DNA of 64,000 bases from Acidobacteriota bacterium. GTDB lineage: Bacteria > Acidobacteriota > Vicinamibacteria > Vicinamibacterales > UBA2999. The stretch lies in assembly GCA_016192845.1 (NCBI GenBank), contig JACPTI010000010.1, forward strand, positions 62,001 to 126,000, in the 5' to 3' direction. Both the position numbers and the translations under genes were made by a program. Below the pieces are notes generated by a model. That model saw only the letters and a list, made by a program, of their open reading frames with translations. It had not been told where the DNA came from and searched no databases. Below, piece by piece: positions 7,889 through 16,800 of this stretch (its first letter is position 1; each line of letters starts with the position of its first letter).

Positions 7889-9213
7889 CAGGGTGTCGCC
7901 GCCTGCGTCCTCTTCAGCTCGTAGGCGATCGCCGCGTCGAAGTAGGCGGGACGCAGTGTGGAGGCGATGCGGATGCCGTTGATGAAGAACGTCGGTGTGC
8001 CGTTGATCTGCAGTTTCTGCCCGAGCTGCGCGTCTTTGCGCACCTCGTCCAGCACCTTCGCGTACTGCGCGTCGAAGTCGGTGACCTGCGCGATGTCGGC
8101 GAGCGCCTGCTTCACCGTGTCGCGCGTCATCCCGGGCTGATTGTCGAACAACCACTCCTCCATCTGCGCGGCGCGGTTCCTCGTACGCGCCAGCCGCACC
8201 GCCACCGCCGCCTCGCACGCGGCGGCGTGAATCCCGCCCGTGTTGCACTCCGCCTCGAGCGGGTAATCGACGCTGACGAAGGCGACCTGTCCCGGATACT
8301 GGGACTCGTAGTTCTGCTGGATTGCCTTGTATGCGATGTAGGCCTGCCGGCACGCGGGGCACTGGTAATCGTTGAACTTGACCACCACCACGCGCGCGCC
8401 GCCCGACGGGACGTCGAGCTGCACGCGCGGCTGCGCCGACAGCCACGCCTCGAACGCCTCGGTCTCCTCCGGTCCGAGCGCCTCGGTCGGCGGCGGCGCA
8501 ACCGGCGCGGCCGCGGCCGTCTCGGCCACCGGCTCCTCGCGGGGGAACCACAGCACCAGTCCGATGCTGGCGGCCACCAGCACCACGGCAAGGGCCGAGG
8601 CGAGCGGGTTGGACGTCACCGCGCGCACGTCTCGCCCGAACGCGCGCGGCAGCATCGACAGATCCGAGGCGGCTCCGCCCGACACGATGAACAGGCCGAT
8701 CACGGCGACGTACATCGCCATGCAGAGCGGGCACGCCTGCCGCAGGACGAAGAACGAGGCGTAGCCGAGGTACAGCACCGCCGCCAGGCCCACGGTAGAC
8801 AGGATGAAAATGTAGCCGGCCACCCGCCCGGAACGGTCATCCGTGGTCCGGCTAAAGCCGGACGCCACGACTCCGGACGGTGCGGCTTTCGCTGGACGAT
8901 CGTGGCGTCCGGCTTTAGCCGGACCGGTGGCGCCCGGACCCACAGGAGCGGAGGCGGAGGACCTCATCCCCAGCGCGCCCAGCATCAGCACCAGCGCGGA
9001 CCAGATGGCGCCGCCGACGGCCACCGGGACGCCAAACAGGCTGCCGTAGCGGCTCGTCAGCACCGCCTCGCAGCTCACCGTCTCGCTCACGTCGCAAAAG
9101 CTCGTGTAGGAGGGATCGGCGAGCAGCCAGTAATGCACGTAGAGCGCGGCCACCGACGCGGCGAGCCCCAGCGCGGACAGAATAATGATGAGCGTGCGGG
9201 AGTGCTTTTTCAT
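7888..9213 (-). CDS. VKOR-DsbA fusion, disulfide bond formation protein
   Basis: 441 residues. The N-terminal half is an integral-membrane vitamin K epoxide reductase domain with the loop cysteines C40 and C48 and the active-site Cys-Pro-Leu-Cys (161-164). After another helix (about 205-223) and a Pro/Ala linker comes a periplasmic thioredoxin-fold DsbA-like domain with Cys-Pro-Ala-Cys (285-288) and the cis-Pro loop Asn-Gly-Thr-Pro-Thr-Phe-Phe (404-410). Known VKOR-Trx fusions oxidise exported proteins and pass electrons to quinone, so this is a self-contained oxidative folding enzyme. Oddity: residues about 97-123 are encoded by a perfect 26-bp inverted REP-like repeat inserted in frame in the loop between membrane helices. 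The start is the ATG before a Lys-Lys-His n-region and a hydrophobic helix. Confidence 0.93.
   Translation of the reverse strand: MKKHSRTLIIILSALGLAASVAALYVHYWLLADPSYTSFCDVSETVSCEAVLTSRYGSLFGVPVAVGGAIWSALVLMLGALGMRSSASAPVGPGATGPAKAGRHDRPAKAAPSGVVASGFSRTTDDRSGRVAGYIFILSTVGLAAVLYLGYASFFVLRQACPLCMAMYVAVIGLFIVSGGAASDLSMLPRAFGRDVRAVTSNPLASALAVVLVAASIGLVLWFPREEPVAETAAAAPVAPPPTEALGPEETEAFEAWLSAQPRVQLDVPSGGARVVVVKFNDYQCPACRQAYIAYKAIQQNYESQYPGQVAFVSVDYPLEAECNTGGIHAAACEAAVAVRLARTRNRAAQMEEWLFDNQPGMTRDTVKQALADIAQVTDFDAQYAKVLDEVRKDAQLGQKLQINGTPTFFINGIRIASTLRPAYFDAAIAYELKRTQAATP
8845..8925. repeat. REP-like inverted pair inside the VKOR-DsbA gene
   Basis: Arms 8845-8870 and 8900-8925 are perfect 26-bp reverse complements separated by 29 bases. 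Each arm itself contains the palindrome GTCCGGCTAAAGCCGGAC followed by GCCACGA. The whole 81-bp element is a multiple of three and keeps the frame open. Confidence 0.9.
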
Positions 9214-9289
9214 GGCTTCAGATCCTGCCGCATCCTACCAAAAAACGAACGCCGCAGGCCCCAGACCCCAGCCCCCAGACCCTGGCTGC

Positions 9290-9943
9290 TCAGGCCCGGT
9301 CGCGGAGCGTGCGCCGCAGGTCGTTCAGTACCCGCTGCTGCGACTCACTGGCGATCCGCGAGAGAAGCGCCGTGAGCGTGGCGGCAGCAAATCCTGCGAA
9401 CGCAAGGCTGGAGGGAATCTCGACGTACTGGCCGCGTCCGAGCCGGTAGAACACGGCACGGCGGCCGTCGTATCGCCACACCTCCGGAACGCCAAGCTGC
9501 GCGTAGAAGGCGAGCTTTCGCGTGGAGCTGTGCGACACATCGACCTCGACGACGATATCGGGAGGGTCGATGGCAAGGTCGACGACCTGCTTCCCTATCA
9601 CGCGCGCGGCATTCTGCACATAGAAGCACGAGTCGGGCTCGGCACCTTTCTGCAGCGATTTCTTCTTGATCGTGGAATGACCGTACCCCTCGAGCTCGGT
9701 CCCAAGCTCTGTTGCCAGGACACGCGCGACATCGGCAATGAATCGATTCCACCACTCGTGCTTCGTCGATGGACTCACGATTTCCAGGCTCCCCTCGTCG
9801 TACGTGAGGCGAAAGTGGGAGTTATCCTCGAGCTCCGCGAGGAGCGCCTCGTACTCGTCCCAGGAGACGCCCGGAATGGTGAGCGTGCCGCCGGCCGGCA
9901 TGTGGCGGATGGCGTCAAGATAGGTGCTGGTTGCGGTCGTCAT
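9290..9943 (-). CDS. Uma2 family (DUF820) restriction-endonuclease-fold protein
   Basis: 217 residues from the ATG at 9943. The longer frame upstream to 10060 is less likely, as it begins with a Ser/Arg-rich stretch. It shows the family pattern: an N-terminal Gly-Val-Ser-Trp-Asp-Glu-Tyr region, Glu-Ile-Val-Ser-Pro-Ser-Thr-Lys-His-Glu, and the nuclease-core motif Pro-Pro-Asp-Ile-Val-Val-Glu-Val-Asp followed by Lys-Leu and Tyr-x-x-Leu-Gly-Val-Pro-Glu-Val-Trp. Uma2 proteins are common in cyanobacteria, Acidobacteria and Chloroflexi, often in many copies. Their biological role is unclear. It is a stand-alone gene between the disulfide-formation gene and the pilin gene. Confidence 0.85.
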   Translation of the reverse strand: MTTATSTYLDAIRHMPAGGTLTIPGVSWDEYEALLAELEDNSHFRLTYDEGSLEIVSPSTKHEWWNRFIADVARVLATELGTELEGYGHSTIKKKSLQKGAEPDSCFYVQNAARVIGKQVVDLAIDPPDIVVEVDVSHSSTRKLAFYAQLGVPEVWRYDGRRAVFYRLGRGQYVEIPSSLAFAGFAAATLTALLSRIASESQQRVLNDLRRTLRDRA

Positions 9944-10210
9944 GTGTCGCGCGCCGGCTCCCCGGGGCGTCCTCATGATTATCAGCGAGGCGTGTAGAGC
10001 GGGCAAGCATCTCCCACCTTCGTGAGAAACGCGCCGCGACGACGACGATGACATCTCCATCTCCGTATGGCACCGGCGCGCCGGACGAATGGGGTCACGA
10101 GAGTACGTCGAAAAGGCCTCAGGCCCCAGGCCCCAGGCCTCAGCACTGAGGCTTGGAACTGCCCTGGGGCCTGAGGCCTCCTCGGGGCCTCAGGCCTTCA
10201 CGCGTCCGGG
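9944..10210. other. Intergenic region upstream of the Uma2 gene
   Basis: The stretch holds no convincing gene. Its right half is the palindromic repeat at 10114-10198. The left part is 5-prime sequence of the Uma2 gene with no clear promoter that I can name. Confidence 0.5.
10114..10198. repeat. Palindromic word repeat (CAGGCCC type) downstream of pilA
   Basis: A perfect 17-bp inverted repeat has arms 10114-10130 (aggcctcaggccccagg) and 10163-10179. Further partial copies of the words ccccaggc and ggggcctcagg lie around it. It starts about 13 bases downstream of the pilA stop and could end the pilA transcript, although no U-tract follows. Confidence 0.8.
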
Positions 10211-10735
10211 CTACTGCAGAACCAGCGCGCCGGCCATGCCCGCCGGAATCGCGGCGCCGGTGGCCAGCTGATACACCGTGCCGCGCTGATCCGCGGCGAA
10301 CGACCGCTGACCGGTGCTGCCGACCGTCACCGGCACGGCGCTGACGTGGAACGTCGCCGTCGAGTTCGCCACGGCGTTGCAGGTGTTGGCAGCCACCACC
10401 ACCACGGTGGCATCAGTGCCGACGGCCAGCGTGACCGTGTAGCCGCTCTTCGTGGACGGGTCGGTGGCCAGGTCGGGGCTGATGAACGGCACGCCTCCGG
10501 CGGGCGCCGTGAACAGATTCACGAACGTCGTCGCATACCCACCGCCACCGCAGCTGGCCGCATACGTCGCCTCGGCGCTGCTGGTCGACCGGACCGAACC
10601 GATGGCCGACGCTTCGTTACCCGACTGACGGGCCCGCAGCAGCCCCGGCACCGCAATGGCCGCGATGATGCCGATGATCGCCACGACGATCAGCAGCTCG
10701 ATCAGCGTGAACCCCTTATTGTCCTGAATCTTCAT
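10211..10735 (-). CDS. pilA: Major type IV pilin
   Basis: 174-residue prepilin. The leader Met-Lys-Ile-Gln-Asp-Asn-Lys-Gly is cleaved by PilD before Phe, and the mature helix starts Phe-Thr-Leu-Ile-Glu (Glu5 present), the class-III signal of type IVa pilins. The hydrophobic stretch continues to about residue 34. The globular part has one cysteine near the middle (about residue 62) and another near residue 119, which could form a disulfide. A good ribosome site (GAGGAG) lies 6 bases before the ATG, and a sigma-54 promoter about 80 bases upstream. It lies directly downstream of pilR on the same strand, separated by 311 bases holding its own control region. Confidence 0.95.
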   Translation of the reverse strand: MKIQDNKGFTLIELLIVVAIIGIIAAIAVPGLLRARQSGNEASAIGSVRSTSSAEATYAASCGGGGYATTFVNLFTAPAGGVPFISPDLATDPSTKSGYTVTLAVGTDATVVVVAANTCNAVANSTATFHVSAVPVTVGSTGQRSFAADQRGTVYQLATGAAIPAGMAGALVLQ

Positions 10736-10817
10736 GTGTCGCTCCTCAGAAATCCTCCGTTACCACCGGGCCGCCGGAGTTGCCGCTGAGGCACCGGCAG
10801 CAGTCGCCCTCCTATAG

Positions 10818-10832
10818 GCAACGGCTGTGCCC
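10818..10832 (-). promoter_or_regulatory. Sigma-54 promoter of pilA
   Basis: On the minus strand the sequence reads GGGCAC, five bases, TTGC, which matches the -24/-12 consensus TGGCAC-N5-TTGC with the invariant GG and GC at the correct spacing. The predicted transcript starts near 10806, giving a leader of about 70 bases before pilA. The adjacent PilS/PilR pair, with the sigma-54-contacting GAFTGA loop in PilR, supports the call. Confidence 0.7.
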
Positions 10833-10927
10833 GAACGCCTCGATTCCACCAACTCTGTTAAGTCGTTCCGTACTCAGTTGTTAGGGTGATAGGCCAAAGG
10901 ACCAGGCACATCCACTATGGGCAAGAG

Positions 10928-10965
10928 TGACAAATTCTGTCAAGCTCGGCTGGCAATAAATGTCA
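10928..10965. promoter_or_regulatory. Candidate PilR binding sites upstream of pilA
   Basis: A perfect palindrome TGACA-N5-TGTCA (10928-10942) and a third TGTCA (10961-10965) lie about 120-160 bases upstream of the predicted pilA transcription start, where activators of the NtrC family usually bind. PilR sites described in other bacteria contain TGTC. Assignment to this PilR is inference. Confidence 0.45.
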
Positions 10966-11046
10966 GCTGGTAGCTGGTAGCCGGTAGCCGATAGCCGGTT
11001 CCTGGTTCCCGGTTCGTGCTACCAGCTACCAGCTACCGGCTACCAG

Positions 11047-11050
<4 letters not shown>
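10966..11050. repeat. Palindromic word repeat (TAGCTGGTAGCCGG type) between pilR and pilA
   Basis: The left arm (10966-10998) is a run of tagctgg and tagccgg words. The right arm (11019-11049) is the complementary run of taccagc and taccggc words and includes the pilR stop codon. The same word family fills the pilC-pilT gap at 15492. Confidence 0.8.
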
Positions 11051-12470
<1,420 letters not shown>

Positions 12471-12474
<4 letters not shown>

Positions 12475-14147
12475 GAGCTCGCCCCCTTGGCGGCGCCGTC
12501 GGCCGCGACGCGCGCCGGTGCCGGTGCGGCCCGGACCGGCAGCCGCACGCGCACGGTCGTGCCGGCGCCGACCGTCGACGACACCTCGATCGCGCCGCCG
12601 TAGTCGCTCACGGTGCGATGCACGATCGCGAGGCCGAGACCGGTCCCCTTTTCGAAGGAGCCGCGAAACGGCTGGAAGATCGTGTCGAGCTCGTCGGCGG
12701 GGATGCCGCGGCCTTCGTCCTGCATGCTCAAAACCACTTCGTCCTGCGCGGCTGTGCCTTCGACCACCAGCGCGAGCCGTCCGCCGTCGGGCATCGCCCG
12801 CAGGCCGTTGGAGGCGATGTTCCACACAATCTGCCGGATCTGGTTCTCGTCGGCGTCGAACCAGACCGGCCGGGGCGGAACCTGGACGTCGATGACATGA
12901 GTCGGGCGCGCCTCGGAGCTGTTCCGCAGCAGCACGGCCGTGTCCTGGACGATCTTGCCGAGGTCGAGCCGCACGACCGAGAACTTCTGCGGCCGCGCGT
13001 AGGCGAGGAACGAGCGGATCGTGTCGTTGAGCCGCTCCGACTCCTTCAACACGATATCCATCAGTTGCGCCTGCTCGTCGCTGAGCGGGAGCTCGTGCCG
13101 CAGCACCTGCATCGAGCCCGAGATCGCCGCGAGCGGATTGCGGATCTCGTGCGCGATGCCGGCGGCCATCTCGCCGACGGCCGCGAGCCGCTGCTGCAGC
13201 CGCGCGCTCCGCTCGAGCCGCCGCAGCTCCGTGACGTCCTGGAACGTGAAGAGGTACCCGCTCCGCCCGTTCGGCAGCGCGATCATGGTGGCCATCAGCC
13301 CGATGTCGAGCAGCCGCCCGTCGGCCGCGTGGTACTCGAACTCGGCGCGCAGCGTGCGCGTCTGGGCCAGCGTGCGCAGCCGCGTGCGCGACTCGGCGGG
13401 GAGCTGCAACACCTCGCTCGCATCCTGCCCGATGGCGTAATCCGCCGTGACGCCGGTGATCGCAGCGGCCGCGCGGTTGAACGTCAGGATCCGGCCATCG
13501 GCGTCCGCCGTGACGAGGCCGCTCAGCAGCCCGTCGATGACGTACTCGTTGAAGGCGCGAAGGTCCTGGATCTCGTGGGCGACGCGCTCGAGGCGCGCAT
13601 CCGCCGATCGGAGCCGCTCCGCCAGCGACCCGGCGAGCAACGCCACGGCCACGAACCCGAACACGTTGATCGCGATCGTGTACTGGGCAAACTGGCGCGG
13701 CGGCAACTCGTACGAGCCGCCGCCGAGCCAGACGGGCAGCACGTGGAGATACTGGGCGCCCACGAGCGCGAGGTACAGCCCCGCGGTGACGACGGCGAGC
13801 TGCAGCGCGCCGCGCCGGAAGCGGATCATGCTCGCGGCGATGATCGGCAGGACGTACAGCGACGAGAAAAAGCTGGCGATCCCGCCGGTCAGGCCGATGA
13901 AGCCGGACACCAGCAGCGCGTCGGCGGCGAGCTGCGCGTCGGCCAGCCACGGCCACCGGTCGACCACCCGGAGGGTTGCCAGATAGACGAGGGTCAGGGC
14001 GTAGGTGACGCCGATCAGGAAGAAGAACGGATCGACCGGGAACGCCCCGGGCCGGCTCACCTGGATGAGGATCGCCGACCCGAGCAGCGCCGTGCTGACG
14101 ACGGCGCGGACCGCGATGAGCGTCGCGAGGCGGGAACGGAGATCCAT
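12471..14147 (-). CDS. pilS: Sensor histidine kinase PilS
   Basis: 558 residues from the ATG at 14147. The N-terminus carries about six transmembrane helices (residues 10-175), as in PilS proteins that sense pilin in the membrane. A PAS domain follows (about 198-308), then HisKA with Gly-Ile-Ala-His-Glu-Ile-Arg-Asn-Pro (His 333) and a HATPase domain with Asn-Ile-Ala-Ser-Asn-Gly, Asp-Glu-Gly-Arg-Gly-Ile and Gly-Thr-Gly-Leu-Gly-Leu-Ala. The last 20 residues are Ala/Pro-rich. It is coupled to pilR. Upstream, a palindromic repeat separates it from pilC, so pilSR may have its own expression level. Confidence 0.93.
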
Positions 14148-14151
14148 GAAT

Positions 14152-14242
14152 GAAGCTGTCAGTCGTCGGTTGTCAGTTGTCAGTTGGGCTGTCCGGACAC
14201 GCAGCGACGCGGCCGCCGCACTGATAACTGACAACTGATAGC
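14152..14242. repeat. Palindromic word repeat (GTTGTCAGTTGTCAG type)
   Basis: The left arm near 14157-14190 has ctgtcagtc, gttgtcagttgtcag words. The right arm near 14220-14240 has ctgataactgacaactgata, the complement. It fills the pilC-pilS gap. Confidence 0.7.
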
Positions 14243-14248
14243 TACAGA

Positions 14249-15478
14249 TTACCCTCCTCCCGTCAGCTGGCTGATCAGGCTGAAGATCGGCAGATACATC
14301 GCGATCACGATGCCGCCGACGATGCCGCCGAGCAGCGCGATCATGAGCGGCTCGAGCAGCGTCAGGAGGCCCGCCACCGCCACGTCGACCTCCTCCTCGT
14401 AGAAATCGGCAATCTTGCCGAGCATCGTGTCGAGCGCGCCGGTCGCCTCGCCGACGCCGATCATCTGGACGACCATCGGCGGGAAGACCGCGGTCTGCTT
14501 GAGCGGCCCGGCGATGGTATCGCCCCGCTCGATGCTCTTGCGCGTGGCGAAGATCGCGTCCTCCACGACCGCGTTCCCGGCGGTACGCGCGGTGATGTCG
14601 AGCGCCTCGAGGATCGACACGCCCGACGAGAGCAGCGTCGACAGCGTGCGGCAGAACCGGGCGACGGCAATCTTCCGCAGCAGGATGCCGAGCACCGGCA
14701 GCCAGAGCATGACGCGGTCGACGACCTTGCGCCCGGGCGCCGTCGCGTAATACGCCCGGAACCCGAACGCGAGCGCCACCAGCCCGACGACGATGAAGGG
14801 CATGTAGGCGACGAGCGCGTTGCTCAGCGCAATGACGATGCGCGTCGGCAGCGGCAGGTCGGCGCCCAGTCCTGCGAACAGGCTTGCGAACGTCGGGATC
14901 ACCTTCCACAGGATCGCGGCGACCACGACCGTGGCAATGACGATGACGGCGACCGGATAGACCATCGCCGACTTCACCTGCCCCTTCAGCTTGACCGACT
15001 TCTCGATGTAGGTCGCCAGCCGCTTGAGGATGGCGTCGAGAATGCCGCCCGCCTCGCCGGCCGCAATCATGTTGCTGAACAGCGAGTCGAACACCTTCGG
15101 GTGCTTCTTCATCGCGTCGGCGAGCGAGGCGCCGCCTTCGACGTCGGCGCGGACCGCCAAGATAACCTCGCCGAAGCGCTTGTCCTCCGCCTGCGTCCCG
15201 AGGATCTCGAGACACTGGACGAGCGGCAGACCGGCGCCGATCATCACCGAGAACTGGCGGGTGAAGACGGCGAGGTCCTTCGCCTTGGCCGCCCTGGCGC
15301 GCATCTTCTTCGCGCCGCGCGCCCGCGCCACCTTCTCCTTGGCCGGGCTGATCTGCGTGACCAGGATCTGCTGGTCGCGGCGGAGCCCCGCCACCGCCGC
15401 GTCGAGCGTGTCGGCGATGAACTCGCCAGTGACCGTCTGGCCCCCGCGCGAGCGTCCTTGATATGCGAATGTAGCCAT
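14249..15478 (-). CDS. pilC: Type IV pilus inner-membrane platform protein
   Basis: 409 residues of the GspF/PilC family. Two repeated cytosolic four-helix domains (about 65-190 and 270-395) each precede hydrophobic segments, giving the usual three transmembrane helices (about 165-190, 215-240, 375-400). The motif Gly-Glu-x-x-Gly-x-Leu, seen as Gly-Glu-Ala-Gly-Gly-Ile-Leu and Gly-Glu-Ala-Thr-Gly-Ala-Leu, occurs in both repeats. PilC couples the PilB and PilT motors to the growing pilin fibre. Order pilB-pilT-pilC is the standard one. Confidence 0.95.
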   Translation of the reverse strand: MATFAYQGRSRGGQTVTGEFIADTLDAAVAGLRRDQQILVTQISPAKEKVARARGAKKMRARAAKAKDLAVFTRQFSVMIGAGLPLVQCLEILGTQAEDKRFGEVILAVRADVEGGASLADAMKKHPKVFDSLFSNMIAAGEAGGILDAILKRLATYIEKSVKLKGQVKSAMVYPVAVIVIATVVVAAILWKVIPTFASLFAGLGADLPLPTRIVIALSNALVAYMPFIVVGLVALAFGFRAYYATAPGRKVVDRVMLWLPVLGILLRKIAVARFCRTLSTLLSSGVSILEALDITARTAGNAVVEDAIFATRKSIERGDTIAGPLKQTAVFPPMVVQMIGVGEATGALDTMLGKIADFYEEEVDVAVAGLLTLLEPLMIALLGGIVGGIVIAMYLPIFSLISQLTGGG

Positions 15479-15491
15479 GTTGTGACTCCAG

Positions 15492-15570
15492 CTTGTAGCC
15501 GGTAGCCGGTAGCCGGTAGCCGGCAGCAGGAAGGTCGTTGCTACCAGCTACCGGCTACCAGCTACCACCT
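15492..15570. repeat. Palindromic word repeat (TAGCCGGTAGCCGG type) between pilT and pilC
   Basis: The left arm (about 15495-15524) is four copies of gtagccg. The right arm (15541-15568) is ctaccagctaccggctacca and following words, the complement. Same family as 10966-11050. Confidence 0.8.
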
Positions 15571-15575
15571 GCTTT

Positions 15576-16700
15576 TCATCTCCCTACCGCGGGCCGCGGC
15601 GGCGCGCCGGGGCGTCCGAGCCCGGCGCCCGCGACCACGCCGACGCCGCGGTTGATCATTTCCTGCAGCTCCTCACGGTTCGAGGATTTCTCCATCGCGG
15701 TGTCCAGCGTAATCAGCTTCTTCTGATAGAGCGTGGCGAGCGACTGGTTGGCCGTCTGCATCCCGTATTTCTCCTGGCCTGTCTGCATCGCCGAGTAGAT
15801 TTGATGGACCTTGTCCTCACGGATGAGGTTCCTGATCGCCGGCGTCGGGACCATGATCTCGAGCGAGACGACACGTCCGCCGCCAATCCTCGGACAGAGC
15901 GCCTGGCAGACGATTCCTTCGAGGACGAGCGAGAGCTGCGTCCGAATCTGGCTCTGCTGATGGGCCGGGAAGATATCAATGATTCGGTTGATCGTCTGCG
16001 AGGCCGAATTCGTGTGCAGCGTGCCGAACGTCAGGTGCCCGGTTTCGGCGATGCGCAGCGCGGATTCCACGGTTTCGAGATCGCGCATCTCGCCGATCAG
16101 CACGATATCCGGATCCTCGCGAAGCGCGGCGCGGAGGGCGTTGGCAAAGCTGCCAGTGTCCGAGTGGACCTCGCGCTGGTTGACCAGGCAGTTCTTGTGC
16201 TGATGCACGAACTCGATCGGATCCTCAATCGTCAGGATGTGGTCGTATCGCTCGTTGTTGATCTTGTCGATCATCGCCGCAAGCGTCGTCGATTTGCCGC
16301 TCCCCGTGGGGCCGGTCACCAGGATAAGCCCTCGCGGCTTTTCGGCGAGCTTTGCAAGGACAGACGGCAGCCCGAGCTCATCGAAGCCTTTGATCCTCTC
16401 GGGAATCAGCCGGTAGACGGCGCCGACGGCGCCGCGCTGGTGGAACATGTTGCAGCGGAAGCGCCCCACGCCCTGGATGCCGAACGAGAAGTCGAGCTCG
16501 AGGCTCTCCTCGAAGCGCTTCTTCTGTGCGTCGGTGAGCACGCTGTAGGTGAGCCCCTTGGTGTCGGCCGCCGTCAGGTCCGGCCCCTCGAGCCGCTCGA
16601 GGTGCCCGTGCACGCGGATCTGGGGCGGCGTGCGCGTCGCCAGGTGCAGGTCGGAGCCGTCGAGCTCGACTACTTTCTGCAGCAGTTCCGGTAATGTCAT
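15576..16700 (-). CDS. pilT: Twitching motility retraction ATPase
   Basis: 374 residues from the ATG at 16700, which has a GAGGG ribosome site. The upstream extension to 16760 is encoded by a palindromic repeat. Hexameric motor that depolymerises pili. Visible motifs: Walker A Gly-Pro-Thr-Gly-Ser-Gly-Lys-Ser (130-137), the Asp box Glu-Asp-Pro-Ile-Glu, Walker B Asp-Ile-Val-Leu-Ile-Gly-Glu-Met-Arg-Asp, His box Gly-Thr-Leu-His-Thr-Asn, and the PilT-specific Ala-Ile-Arg-Asn-Leu-Ile-Arg-Glu near residue 290. The C-terminal tail is Gly/Pro/Arg-rich. Its presence implies retractable pili and twitching or DNA uptake. Confidence 0.96.
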   Translation of the reverse strand: MTLPELLQKVVELDGSDLHLATRTPPQIRVHGHLERLEGPDLTAADTKGLTYSVLTDAQKKRFEESLELDFSFGIQGVGRFRCNMFHQRGAVGAVYRLIPERIKGFDELGLPSVLAKLAEKPRGLILVTGPTGSGKSTTLAAMIDKINNERYDHILTIEDPIEFVHQHKNCLVNQREVHSDTGSFANALRAALREDPDIVLIGEMRDLETVESALRIAETGHLTFGTLHTNSASQTINRIIDIFPAHQQSQIRTQLSLVLEGIVCQALCPRIGGGRVVSLEIMVPTPAIRNLIREDKVHQIYSAMQTGQEKYGMQTANQSLATLYQKKLITLDTAMEKSSNREELQEMINRGVGVVAGAGLGRPGAPPRPAVGR

Positions 16701-16707
16701 CTTGTCG

Positions 16708-16800
16708 CCCTCAACTCCCAACTCCTTTTCGTCCTCAACTCCCAACGTCCAAGTTCCCAACGCCCAAGATTTGGGAGTTGGCGTCTTGGGAGTTGGGCGT
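16708..16800. repeat. Palindromic word repeat (CAACTCCCAA type) between pilB and pilT
   Basis: The words caactcccaac and ttcccaacgcccaa on the left (about 16711-16768) face their complement tttgggagttgg and ttgggagttgggcg on the right (about 16769-16799). It overlaps the spurious upstream extension of the pilT frame and ends at the pilB stop codon. Confidence 0.75.
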
